From JAVBRA01 sp031548435 (lineage in GTDB: Bacteria; Bacteroidota; Bacteroidia; Bacteroidales; Rikenellaceae): 64,000 nt of DNA. The notes under the pieces were generated by a model. The model had not been told where the DNA came from. It searched no databases and saw nothing but the letters and a program-made list of their open reading frames with translations. Every line of letters starts with the position of its first letter. The first letter of the stretch is position 1. The position numbers and the translations under genes are program-made. Below, one piece after another: positions 49,723 to 57,400 of the stretch. The stretch is taken from positions 78,461 to 142,460 of the forward strand of contig JAVBRA010000017.1 of NCBI GenBank assembly GCA_031548435.1. The letters are read 5' to 3'.

Positions 49723-50720
49723 TTAAACGTATAGGAGATGCCCAGTTCGATCTTGTGGGTGTATTGCAGCACTTTGTCTTCCTGGGGGGTTTTGGCGTTG
49801 ACGTCGTATTTGAACTGCCAGTAGGCGGCCGCCGTGATCAGGTTGGTCAGCTTGAACGTGAACGCGTTGTCCCACCACACCACCGGATCCGCCTCATAAT
49901 TGTAGAAAACGTTCAGGTGCGAATAATAGCGGAATTTATTATTTTTCCCCACCGACTTGCCGAAACTTTTGTCGAAGTAGATATCGAGCAGCGAACCGAA
50001 CTGGGCTTTGAAATTTTTGCCCGCCTCCACCCCGAAAGCCCCTTTATCGCTCAGCTCCTTGTCCATGACAAAGGTGCCCTTGCCCGAAATGGGGTTGATG
50101 GTGACGATCCAGGGCTTTTTGTCCTTCTTGTAGGTGAACCCCAGCGAGGCGGTCAGATAACCCGGAGCCATGAACTGCGACACTTTGGTCACCCCGTCGC
50201 CGGCGTAACCCTTGTCGAACTGGGTCTTGAAGTCGAGGGTTCCCGAATACGACCAGTTGCGGTGCATTTTCCAGCTGATGCGGTTGTTGTAGTTGATCAG
50301 GTCGTCGGTTTTGCGCATCCCCGTGCCGTCGATGATCTGGAAACCGTAACGCAGGTCGAGGAAATGGTCCATCGAGAACTTCTCCATGTTGCGCACATGG
50401 CGGATGTACGACAGGGCCGTGGCGTTGATGGCGTCGGTACCCCCGCTGGCCCAGTTGAAAAACTGCGACCCCGTGCCCACGAGCGACCCGCGGTATTCGA
50501 GGTAGTTGATGCGGTTGCGGCGCTTGATTTTCTCGGCGCGCCAGTAGGCCGGGTTGCGCATATCCACCTGGATGTTGGTATAGCGTTTGTAGTTGAGGCC
50601 GGGGTAGCTGTAATCGCCCACCCCCTGGTAGCTGTCGTACAGCGAGAACTGGGCATGAGCGGCCGAAGCCCACAGCATGGTAAATAAAAAAGATAGCGTA
50701 TATTTGTAGAGATGTTTCAT
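49704..50720 (-). CDS. DUF3078 outer-membrane-associated protein
   Basis: The 338-residue protein has a Sec signal (LYKYTLSFLFTMLWASAAHA). A long run of beta-strand-like segments typical of the DUF3078 family follows, for example AQFSLYDSYQG, NYLEYRGSLVGTGSQFFNWA (about 73-92) and repeated aromatic strand ends to ELGISYTFKNKEKP. It is conserved in Bacteroidetes, where it is presumed to be an outer-membrane barrel; the function is unknown. It is monocistronic, with FISUMP cassette D upstream and a terminator overlapping its last codons. Confidence 0.87.
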   Translation of the reverse strand: MKHLYKYTLSFLFTMLWASAAHAQFSLYDSYQGVGDYSYPGLNYKRYTNIQVDMRNPAYWRAEKIKRRNRINYLEYRGSLVGTGSQFFNWASGGTDAINATALSYIRHVRNMEKFSMDHFLDLRYGFQIIDGTGMRKTDDLINYNNRISWKMHRNWSYSGTLDFKTQFDKGYAGDGVTKVSQFMAPGYLTASLGFTYKKDKKPWIVTINPISGKGTFVMDKELSDKGAFGVEAGKNFKAQFGSLLDIYFDKSFGKSVGKNNKFRYYSHLNVFYNYEADPVVWWDNAFTFKLTNLITAAAYWQFKYDVNAKTPQEDKVLQYTHKIELGISYTFKNKEKP

Positions 50721-50751
50721 ACCGATCGCGGTTTTGGGGTAATAATTTCTG

Positions 50752-50759
50752 CAAATTTA
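50752..50759 (-). promoter_or_regulatory. -7 box for the DUF3078 gene
   Basis: TAAATTTG on the minus strand, exact, 31 bases before the ATG; -33 weak. Confidence 0.48.
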
Positions 50760-50944
50760 ATAAAAACACGCACACGATGTGCCTTTATTTTTCCGCTTCG
50801 GGGAGATTTGCGGGCTAAAATCCGTAACGGAAAGACATGGTGCGGATCAACAGATGTTTTCTCCGCGGGCCTTATCGACGTAAAATACCGATAAACGAAG
50901 CAGACGCCCCTGAAACAAGGGCGCCTGGAGGCCGGCGGCGAAGC

Positions 50945-51192
50945 GTAAATGCTTGGAGACAACGCACCGGAAAGCCGAACGCGCGGTGGTATTCGTTGCC
51001 TGTGAGAAGACTGGAACTGCTAAAAAACAGGTAGTATCCGAATTCCGCGCTGTTAAGCGAAGCAGACCAGTTACACCCATTGCCGGAAACGTTGGTCATG
51101 CTTCCGGTGTCGTAATAGCGCCGGCCCGAAGCCGGGAAGAACCAAGCGGTTGCTCATTGCATGCGGAACAGGCTTGCGGCCATTCCGTATTT
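50945..51192 (-). repeat. Orphan FISUMP C-terminal cassette D
   Basis: The minus strand reads FFPASGRRYYDTGSM, TNVSGNGCNWSASLNSAEFG, then YYLFFSSSSLLTG and finally GFPVRCLQAF. It matches cassettes A and B at both boundaries and in length, differing mainly in central codons. No N-terminal domain precedes it. It sits in the 755-base DUF3078-nfo gap, oriented toward DUF3078, with motif R2 about 170 bases upstream. Confidence 0.75.
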
Positions 51193-51363
51193 ATATAACA
51201 AAGCGTACGCGGAAGCCAAAGATCCGTTTTGACCGAAAGCGGGATTGCTCCGGCAAACGAGAGCCGCAGGATCATCTGCCATCGGAAAACCAATTCGCGA
51301 CAATTGTTGCGAAACAAAATAGACGTTTCGAATAACAATGCGTCCGCGCGACGCCTTTGTGAA

Positions 51364-51402
51364 CCGCTGAATTTACGGGACACTCTTCCGCAGGCCGTGG
51401 CC
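51364..51402 (-). repeat. Short dispersed motif R2, copy 4
   Basis: On the minus strand: GGCCACGGCC, a short variable part, then GTGTCCCGTAAATTCAGCG. It is upstream of cassette D, as copy 1 is upstream of cassette A. The remaining bases between it and nfo hold nothing else that I can name. Confidence 0.5.
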
Positions 51403-51475
51403 CGACGGAACTCAGGCCCTTGGCCGCCGGTTTTTGTTAAGTAAAAGTATAACTATCTCATAAAAGAGCAAAACC

Positions 51476-52312
51476 ATGAAATATTTCGGAGCACACGTAA
51501 GTGCGGCGGGCGGCGTAGGCAATGCGCCCCTGAACGCCGATGCCATCGGGGCCAAGGCCTTCGCACTGTTCACCAAAAACCAGCGCCAATGGGCCGCCCC
51601 GCCCCTGAAATCCGAGGAGATCGAACGCTTCAGGGCCAATTGCCGCGACAAAGGCTTCTCGCCCAAACACATTCTGCCGCACAGCAACTACCTCACCAAT
51701 CTCGGCCACCCCGAACAGGAAGGGCTGGAAACGTCGCGGCGGTCGTTTTTCGATGAAATGTCGCGTTGCGAGCAACTGGGGCTGATGTACCTCAATTTCC
51801 ACCCCGGGTCGCACCTGCGGAAGATTTCCGAGGAAGCCTGCATGGACATTATCGCCGAATCGGTGAACATGGCCCTGGAGCGCACCAAAGGGGTGACGGC
51901 CGTCATCGAAAACACCGCCGGACAGGGGTCGAACGTAGGGTACAGGTTCGAGCATCTGCGCTACATCATCGACCGGATCGACGACCCGTCGCGCGTGGGC
52001 GTGTGCCTCGACACATGCCATCTGTTTGCCGCCGGTTACGACATGCGCGAAGAAAAAGGATGCGCCGAGGCCTTCGACGAATTCGACCGCATCGTGGGGT
52101 TCAGGTACCTGTGCGGCATGCACCTGAACGATTCGATGAAGGACGAAGGCAGCCGCGTCGACCGGCACCGCAACCTGGGCGAGGGCTTTCTGGGCATGAC
52201 CGTGTTCCGTTTCATTGCCCGCGACAGCCGCTTCGACGACCTGCCGCTGATACTCGAAACCCCCGACGAGGCGCTCTGGCCGGAAGAGATCAGGATGCTG
52301 TATTCGTTGTAA
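51476..52312 (+). CDS. nfo: Endonuclease IV (AP endonuclease)
   Basis: The 278-residue TIM-barrel enzyme cleaves DNA at abasic sites. It opens FGAHVSAAGG. The three-zinc ligands are recognisable in HSNYLTNLG (about 64-72), LNFHPGSH (about 104-111), IENTAGQG (about 144-151), LDTCHLFAAGYD (about 179-190), MHLNDS (about 213-218), DRHRNLGEG (about 227-235) and ETPD. Length is normal. It is followed 19 bases later by a SIMPL-domain lipoprotein, so the two may be co-transcribed. Confidence 0.97.
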   Translation: MKYFGAHVSAAGGVGNAPLNADAIGAKAFALFTKNQRQWAAPPLKSEEIERFRANCRDKGFSPKHILPHSNYLTNLGHPEQEGLETSRRSFFDEMSRCEQLGLMYLNFHPGSHLRKISEEACMDIIAESVNMALERTKGVTAVIENTAGQGSNVGYRFEHLRYIIDRIDDPSRVGVCLDTCHLFAAGYDMREEKGCAEAFDEFDRIVGFRYLCGMHLNDSMKDEGSRVDRHRNLGEGFLGMTVFRFIARDSRFDDLPLILETPDEALWPEEIRMLYSL

Positions 52313-52331
52313 CCCCATAATCGCTATCAGA

Positions 52332-53021
52332 ATGAAAACACTATTATTGGCAGCCCTCGCCGCTGCAACCGTCGCCGCGACCTCCTGCTGCCGCACCGGC
52401 GCAAACACTCCTCCCGCCTACATCGAGGTGACGGGCAAGGCCGAACAGGAGGTCGAACCGGACATTTTTTATCTGAGCATCTCGCTGAGCGAAAGCAACT
52501 CCACATCCAGGGACAACATCTCCGCCATGGAAAAACGGATGATCGAGGCGATCAAATCGGCCGGGGCCGACACCCAGAATGACCTCAGCGTCACAGGGAT
52601 GTCGGGCGACAACTGGTATTGGTGGCACCGCAGCCGCACCGTCTACCAGAACAAAAGCTACCTGCTCAAGGCCGTCAACCTCGACGTGCTCAACCGCGCG
52701 TGCGACAAGCTCGACAGCATGGGACATGTCAATTATTACCTCCAGAAAGCTGAATTTTCGGCCATCGACAGCCTGAAAAAAGAGGTACAGCAACAGGCCG
52801 TGCGCCAGGCCCGGGCCAAAGCCGACAACCTGCTCGGCGGTGAGCGCTGTACGGCGGGCCGGCTGATCTTTTTGCAAGAACGGGAAGCGGATGCCACACC
52901 GCCCTACCGGGGCCAATACGAGTACGATGCCAACAAAATGGAAATCGACGAAGCTCCGGAGGTAGGGTTCCGCAAACTGAAAGTGTCGTACGACATCGTG
53001 GCGCGGTTCGAGATCGAGTAA
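52332..53021 (+). CDS. SIMPL (DUF541) domain lipoprotein
   Basis: A 229-residue protein with a lipoprotein-type leader (LAALAAATVAATSCC). The DUF541/SIMPL domain follows: YIEVTGKAEQEVEPDIFYL near the start and RQARAKADNLLGGE (about 158-171). The strand VGFRKLKVSYDIVARFEIE closes it. SIMPL proteins are periplasmic or surface proteins with oxidative-stress and signalling links in other bacteria; the function here is unknown. It ends just before the extreme G/C homopolymer palindrome. Confidence 0.87.
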   Translation: MKTLLLAALAAATVAATSCCRTGANTPPAYIEVTGKAEQEVEPDIFYLSISLSESNSTSRDNISAMEKRMIEAIKSAGADTQNDLSVTGMSGDNWYWWHRSRTVYQNKSYLLKAVNLDVLNRACDKLDSMGHVNYYLQKAEFSAIDSLKKEVQQQAVRQARAKADNLLGGERCTAGRLIFLQEREADATPPYRGQYEYDANKMEIDEAPEVGFRKLKVSYDIVARFEIE

Positions 53022-53110
53022 GGGCCTAAGGAACTGCGGCCTGCTTTCCTGCCGGGCGGTGATGGCCTCCTGTTATCAGACGGGCGGTGTTCTCCCGGCG
53101 CCTTTGTCAA

Positions 53111-53225
53111 AACCGGATCGGGGGAGTGGGGGGGGGGGGGGGGGGGCGCGCGCGGGGCGCCCCCCGCGGGGGGGGGGGGGGCGCGCCGGCCCACCCCCCC
53201 CCCCCCCCACTCCCCCGATCCGGTT
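53111..53225. other. Poly-G/poly-C palindrome
   Basis: Arms AACCGGATCGGGGGAGTGGG and its exact complement flank G runs of up to about 18 and C runs of about 16, with GC-only sequence between. It lies between the convergent SIMPL and ion-channel genes. The outer arms may be a terminator. The homopolymer core is either an assembly artefact or a strong G-quadruplex/cruciform. No coding signal. Confidence 0.8.
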
Positions 53226-53238
53226 CGCAATACCGTCC

Positions 53239-54111
53239 CTACTCTTCCCCGAGCGCCTGCTCAACGGCGGTAGCGGCAGCGGCGGCTTCGGCCAGGCGTT
53301 TTTTCTCGCGGGTCTCTTCCATAATCACCTGATAGTTATTGACAATGGCGCCCACCACCAGGTTCAGCAGCAGGAACGCCGAGAGGATAAACCACACCAC
53401 GTGGAACGAAGTGATGAACACCGAACTGACCGAAATCAGTCCATGCTCGTGGGCCTTGACCAGATTATACCGCAGATCGGTCCAGTCTTCGCCGGTCAGG
53501 GCGCGGAACAGGGTGAACATCGCCTCGCCGAGCGTGCCATAAGGCTCGGGCGAGCATTCCGGTGCATTGGGGGCCTCGGCCATCAACTGTCCGTAAGCGG
53601 CTTTTCCGGAGGCGTCGAGAGTGTCGTAAGCCGGCAGACGGAACATCGACACCCCGATGATGGCAAACAGGTACAGGAATATAAAGAAAAATATGCCGTT
53701 GTAAAGCAGCGCGCTGAACGACTTGGAAAGCACCGACACGATGAGCTTGATCTCGGGCGAGGTGCGCAACAGGCGCAACACGCGGAACACCCTCAGCACA
53801 CGCAGCATCATCAGCGTCGAAACGTTGCTGAAGAGCGACTCGGGGACATAGCTGATGAGCACCAGCGCCAGGTCGAAGTTGTTCCATCCCGAGCGGAAAA
53901 ACGCGCGGACGCCTCCGCTGGCCACCATGCGCACGACGATCTCAAAGGTAAACATCCCCAGTACAATCCCCTGCACCAACCGGATCCAATGGTGGTGGGC
54001 ATAGGTTTCGACCCCTATCAGGATACAGTTGAGCAGGATAATGCCCACGATCAGCAACTCGAACCATTTGGACTCGGACAGGTGGCGGCAAAATCGGACA
54101 ATCTGTTTCAT
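53239..54111 (-). CDS. Voltage-gated ion channel, bacterial NaV-like
   Basis: A 290-residue six-helix ion transport protein. S1 begins WFELLIVGIILLNCILIGVE; S4 has regularly spaced arginines (LRVLRVFRVLRLLR, about 102-115). The pore between S5 and S6 contains LFRALTGEDWTDLRY (about 203-217), comparable with the TLESW filter of NaChBac. A short C-terminal helical, acidic coiled-coil tail (EETREKKRLAEAAAAATAVE) would tetramerise the channel. Length equals that of known bacterial sodium channels. Selectivity is an inference: the filter TGEDW differs from LESW. Confidence 0.9.
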   Translation of the reverse strand: MKQIVRFCRHLSESKWFELLIVGIILLNCILIGVETYAHHHWIRLVQGIVLGMFTFEIVVRMVASGGVRAFFRSGWNNFDLALVLISYVPESLFSNVSTLMMLRVLRVFRVLRLLRTSPEIKLIVSVLSKSFSALLYNGIFFFIFLYLFAIIGVSMFRLPAYDTLDASGKAAYGQLMAEAPNAPECSPEPYGTLGEAMFTLFRALTGEDWTDLRYNLVKAHEHGLISVSSVFITSFHVVWFILSAFLLLNLVVGAIVNNYQVIMEETREKKRLAEAAAAATAVEQALGEE

Positions 54112-54141
54112 TTCGATAATACGATATAATAAAATGTTGCG

Positions 54142-54149
54142 CGAAAGTA
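54142..54149 (-). promoter_or_regulatory. Possible -7 box for the ion channel gene
   Basis: TACTTTCG on the minus strand (7 of 8), 31 bases before the ATG. Confidence 0.38.
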
Positions 54150-54278
54150 CGAATATTTTTCAACATTCGGCAACAATCGCCCCAACCCATACCAATAAAG
54201 CAACCGAATTTTGGCGGAACCACGTCTGAAAAAGCCGCTGAAAAAGCATCGCGATGCGCTAAAAACGGTAAAAATGCT

Positions 54279-54286
54279 TACTTTTG
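54279..54286 (+). promoter_or_regulatory. -7 box for the GH25 gene
   Basis: TACTTTTG, exact, 26 bases before the TTG start; -33 weak. Confidence 0.48.
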
Positions 54287-54311
54287 CATCTATTCTAAAC
54301 GGGGTTCCAAA

Positions 54312-54983
54312 TTGAAAAGAACGATACTGCTGATCGTGCCGTTGCTGCTGTGCCTGTCGTGCGGTACGGACAAAACGTGCGACGACTATAAAGTGTGGGG
54401 CATCGACGTGTCGTGGCACCAGGGCCGCATCAACTGGCGGAAAGTGCTGAACACGGCCGATCGCCCATCGTTCGTGTTCGTCAAAGCCACCGAGGGCAGC
54501 GCCATCGTCGACACCGAATACGAACGACACCGCCGCGCTCTCGACACCACCGGAGTACTATTCGGCGCCTATCATTTTTTCGGCCACCGCACCAGCGGCA
54601 AGGAGCAGGCTTCGCTGTTCATCAAAACGGCACGGCTGCGCAAGGGCAACCTGCCGCCGGTGCTCGATATCGAACCCCACCGTTTCATGACCGACCCGAA
54701 AAAGAGCGTGAAAGAAGCCAAGGCGTTCTGCAACGAGATCAAGAAAGAGTATGGCGTCTACCCCATCATCTACTGCTCGTCGTCGTTTTACAACAGCTAC
54801 CTGAGCAACGACTTCCGGCCCGGGCGCTATGTGCTGTGGATCGCCGACTACTCGAAGCATCCGCCGCACGACTGGCAGTTCTGGCAACACACCGACTCGC
54901 ACAAATTAAAACACATCGGAGGCAAGGTCGACCGCAACGTTTTCGTCGGCGACGAAGCCCAACTGCAGGAGATGGTGCTGTAA
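54312..54983 (+). CDS. GH25 lysozyme-type muramidase lipoprotein
   Basis: A 223-residue protein starting at TTG, chosen because the lipoprotein leader MKRTILLIVPLLLCLSC begins there. The GH25 barrel shows VWGIDVSWHQG (about 28-38), FVKATEGS (about 56-63), the catalytic VLDIEPH (about 117-123) and LWIADYSKHP (about 176-185). It cleaves the MurNAc-GlcNAc bond of peptidoglycan. Bacteroidales carry such envelope lipoproteins outside phages; nothing nearby suggests a phage origin. Likely role: cell-wall turnover. Confidence 0.93.
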   Translation: MKRTILLIVPLLLCLSCGTDKTCDDYKVWGIDVSWHQGRINWRKVLNTADRPSFVFVKATEGSAIVDTEYERHRRALDTTGVLFGAYHFFGHRTSGKEQASLFIKTARLRKGNLPPVLDIEPHRFMTDPKKSVKEAKAFCNEIKKEYGVYPIIYCSSSFYNSYLSNDFRPGRYVLWIADYSKHPPHDWQFWQHTDSHKLKHIGGKVDRNVFVGDEAQLQEMVL

Positions 54984-55108
54984 CCGCGCCACAGGAGGCC
55001 CTTTTATTTTAGGAATGAAACGCACGCCCAAACGTTTTTTAAAGCGAAATAACGCTTCTGATAACAAATGCGTCTGTGACGCCTATACACACCGCGACCA
55101 AAACAGGT

Positions 55109-56689
55109 ATGACAAAGGAGACTGATTTTCTGGTAATAGGCAGCGGCCTGGCGGGCATGAGCTTCGCCCTGGGCGCGGCCGAGCACGGGCGGGTGATCGT
55201 CGTCACCAAGGGCGACATCAATGAGTCGAGCACCAACTTTGCCCAGGGGGGAATCGCTTCGGTGAGCCTCGACACCGACAGCTTCGAACAGCACGTGCAC
55301 GACACGCTGGTGTGCGGCGCGGGACAGTGCAACGAACCCGTGGTGCGGAGCGTGGTGGCCGAGGCGCCGCAGCAGATCCGCAACCTGATCCGTTGGGGTG
55401 TCAGGTTCGACAAGGGCCCCGACGGCCACTACGATCTGGCGCGCGAGGGCGGACACACCCAACACCGCATTTTCCATCACAAAGACAATACCGGCTACGA
55501 GATCCAGCATGCACTGATGCGCCAGGTGAAGCGCCATCCCAACATCACGGTGATGGAGCACCACTTCGCCGTCGACCTCCTCACCCAGCACCACACCGGC
55601 CTGCTGGTCAAGCGCGGCATGCCCGGCATCGAATGCTACGGGGCCTACGTGCTCGACCTGAAAACCGGCGAGGTGAACACGTTCCTGTCGAGGGTGACGG
55701 TGCTGTCGACCGGGGGCGTGGGCAACATCTACCACACCACGACCAACCCGTCGGTGGCCACGGGCGACGGTATCGCCATGGTGCACCGCGCCAAGGGGGT
55801 GATCGAGAACATGGAGTTCATCCAGTTCCACCCCTCCTCGCTTTACAACCTCAACGAGCGGCCCTCGTTCCTGATCACCGAGGCCATGCGCGGCTTCGGG
55901 GCGATCCTGCGCACGCGCGACGGCCGCGAGTTCATGGACAAATACCACCCGATGGGGTCGCTGGCCCCGCGCGACATCGTGGCCCGCAGCATCGACCACG
56001 AGATGAAGGCCCGCGGCGACGAGTTCGTCTACCTCGACGTCACCCACAAACCCAAGGCCGGGATTCGCAGCCACTTCCCGAACATCTACGAAAAGTGCCT
56101 GAGCGTGGGTATCGACATAACGAAGGACATGATTCCGGTGGTGCCGGCGGCGCATTACTGCTGCGGCGGGGTGAAGGTCGACCTGAACGGCGAAACGTCG
56201 ATCCGCCACCTGTATGCTCTGGGCGAAGCATCGTCGACCGGATTGCACGGGGCCAACCGACTGGCCAGCAACTCACTAATCGAGGCGCTGGTGTTCGCCG
56301 ACCATGCGGTGAAGCACTCGGCGGAAACCGTCGGGAGCATTGTGCTCAACCCGAATATTCCCAAGTGGGACTACGAAGGAACGAGCGTGCCCGACGAACT
56401 GGTGCTCATCACCCAGAACTACAAGGAGATGCAGCAGATCATGAGCAACTACGTGGGCATCGTCCGCTCCGACATGCGCCTCGAACGCGCCAAACGCCGC
56501 CTGGAAATCCTCTACAAAGAAACCGAGGAGATGTACACCACCCTGCGCCTGAGCCGAAACCTGTGCGAACTGCGCAACATGATCGCCGTGGGCTACCTGA
56601 TCATCAAGCAGGCGCAGCAGATGAAGCAGAGCGTCGGGCTGCACTACTCGCTCGACTATCCCTTTTCGGAGAGGGGAACCGAATACTAA
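55109..56689 (+). CDS. nadB: L-aspartate oxidase
   Basis: The 526-residue flavoenzyme (from this ATG) oxidises L-aspartate to iminoaspartate, the first step of NAD synthesis with NadA. It has the FAD-binding DFLVIGSGLAGMSFAL near the N terminus. The succinate dehydrogenase/fumarate reductase-type core contains STNFAQGGIA, EFIQFHPSSLY and AHYCCGGVKVD, and LYALGEASSTGLHGANRLAS near residue 370. I prefer this ATG, with an AGG before it, over a GTG 33 bases upstream. nadA and nadC are not in the window. Confidence 0.95.
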   Translation: MTKETDFLVIGSGLAGMSFALGAAEHGRVIVVTKGDINESSTNFAQGGIASVSLDTDSFEQHVHDTLVCGAGQCNEPVVRSVVAEAPQQIRNLIRWGVRFDKGPDGHYDLAREGGHTQHRIFHHKDNTGYEIQHALMRQVKRHPNITVMEHHFAVDLLTQHHTGLLVKRGMPGIECYGAYVLDLKTGEVNTFLSRVTVLSTGGVGNIYHTTTNPSVATGDGIAMVHRAKGVIENMEFIQFHPSSLYNLNERPSFLITEAMRGFGAILRTRDGREFMDKYHPMGSLAPRDIVARSIDHEMKARGDEFVYLDVTHKPKAGIRSHFPNIYEKCLSVGIDITKDMIPVVPAAHYCCGGVKVDLNGETSIRHLYALGEASSTGLHGANRLASNSLIEALVFADHAVKHSAETVGSIVLNPNIPKWDYEGTSVPDELVLITQNYKEMQQIMSNYVGIVRSDMRLERAKRRLEILYKETEEMYTTLRLSRNLCELRNMIAVGYLIIKQAQQMKQSVGLHYSLDYPFSERGTEY

Positions 56690-56695
56690 GAGCGA

Positions 56696-57400
56696 ATGAA
56701 ACAAGCCTACAAAGTCATATTCTACACGGTCATATTGTTTGCAATATGGGTAGTTGTTGTGGTCGGACTCGACATTCGGCCGCTACTAATCCCTTCCTTC
56801 GTCAACACTCCTCTCCCTCAAAAAATCAACGCGGTTCTACTTAACGTATCATACAGCACCTTAGCCGCCGCTATATTCTATTTATTCACGGTTTATCTTC
56901 CCCGGAAAAGACACGTCCGGACTTTACATCCGATCATCAGCCGAAAGATAAATAACATTTACAGTCAGGTTTACTCCATCTATCTGGAGTTCGGAAGAAC
57001 AATCGGACATCAGGACGCTCTCTATCTGAACAATGCCATAAAGAACGACTCCATGGGACTGGAATTATTATCCTCGGTAAAAGAATGGAATGAGGCAATT
57101 CCATTGTATCGGAAATTTAAGATCACGAAAACATACATACAGCATATCCATCATTGTTATCTCAGAATAATAGACGTATCCGACAGCCTCATTTTACATC
57201 AAGAGTTATTGACTTCTGAACAATTAAGGCTTATCGACGAAATCAGGAACAGTTCATTTTTCACAATCATCGATAAAGTCGCCACCGATCCGCAAAGAAA
57301 ACTCGACGTCAATCACAATATCACCCGTTTGTTTTTCGAAACAAAAGACAAAATACTGGAACTTAAAAATATCCAAGAGAATAAACTGAATGGACTATAA
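56696..57400 (+). CDS. Low-GC two-helix membrane protein (unknown)
   Basis: A 234-residue protein with two N-terminal membrane helices (about 8-28 and 46-66). A long, mostly helical cytoplasmic domain of about 165 residues follows (KINNIYSQVYSIYLEFGR, then DKVATDPQRKLDVNHNITRL). No family is recognised. It starts 6 bases after nadB and overlaps prfC by 11 bases, yet its AT-rich codon use is unlike either neighbour. Insertion between two conserved genes suggests recent acquisition. The architecture resembles sensor or effector membrane proteins, without any catalytic motif. Confidence 0.72.
   Translation: MKQAYKVIFYTVILFAIWVVVVVGLDIRPLLIPSFVNTPLPQKINAVLLNVSYSTLAAAIFYLFTVYLPRKRHVRTLHPIISRKINNIYSQVYSIYLEFGRTIGHQDALYLNNAIKNDSMGLELLSSVKEWNEAIPLYRKFKITKTYIQHIHHCYLRIIDVSDSLILHQELLTSEQLRLIDEIRNSSFFTIIDKVATDPQRKLDVNHNITRLFFETKDKILELKNIQENKLNGL

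Noticed and set aside
14161..51192. A complete diversity-generating retroelement in this window
   Set aside because: No reverse transcriptase, no accessory protein and no adenine-rich template repeat were found. Only variable-end cassettes are visible, and some differences (for example CCG to ACA) are not adenine substitutions.
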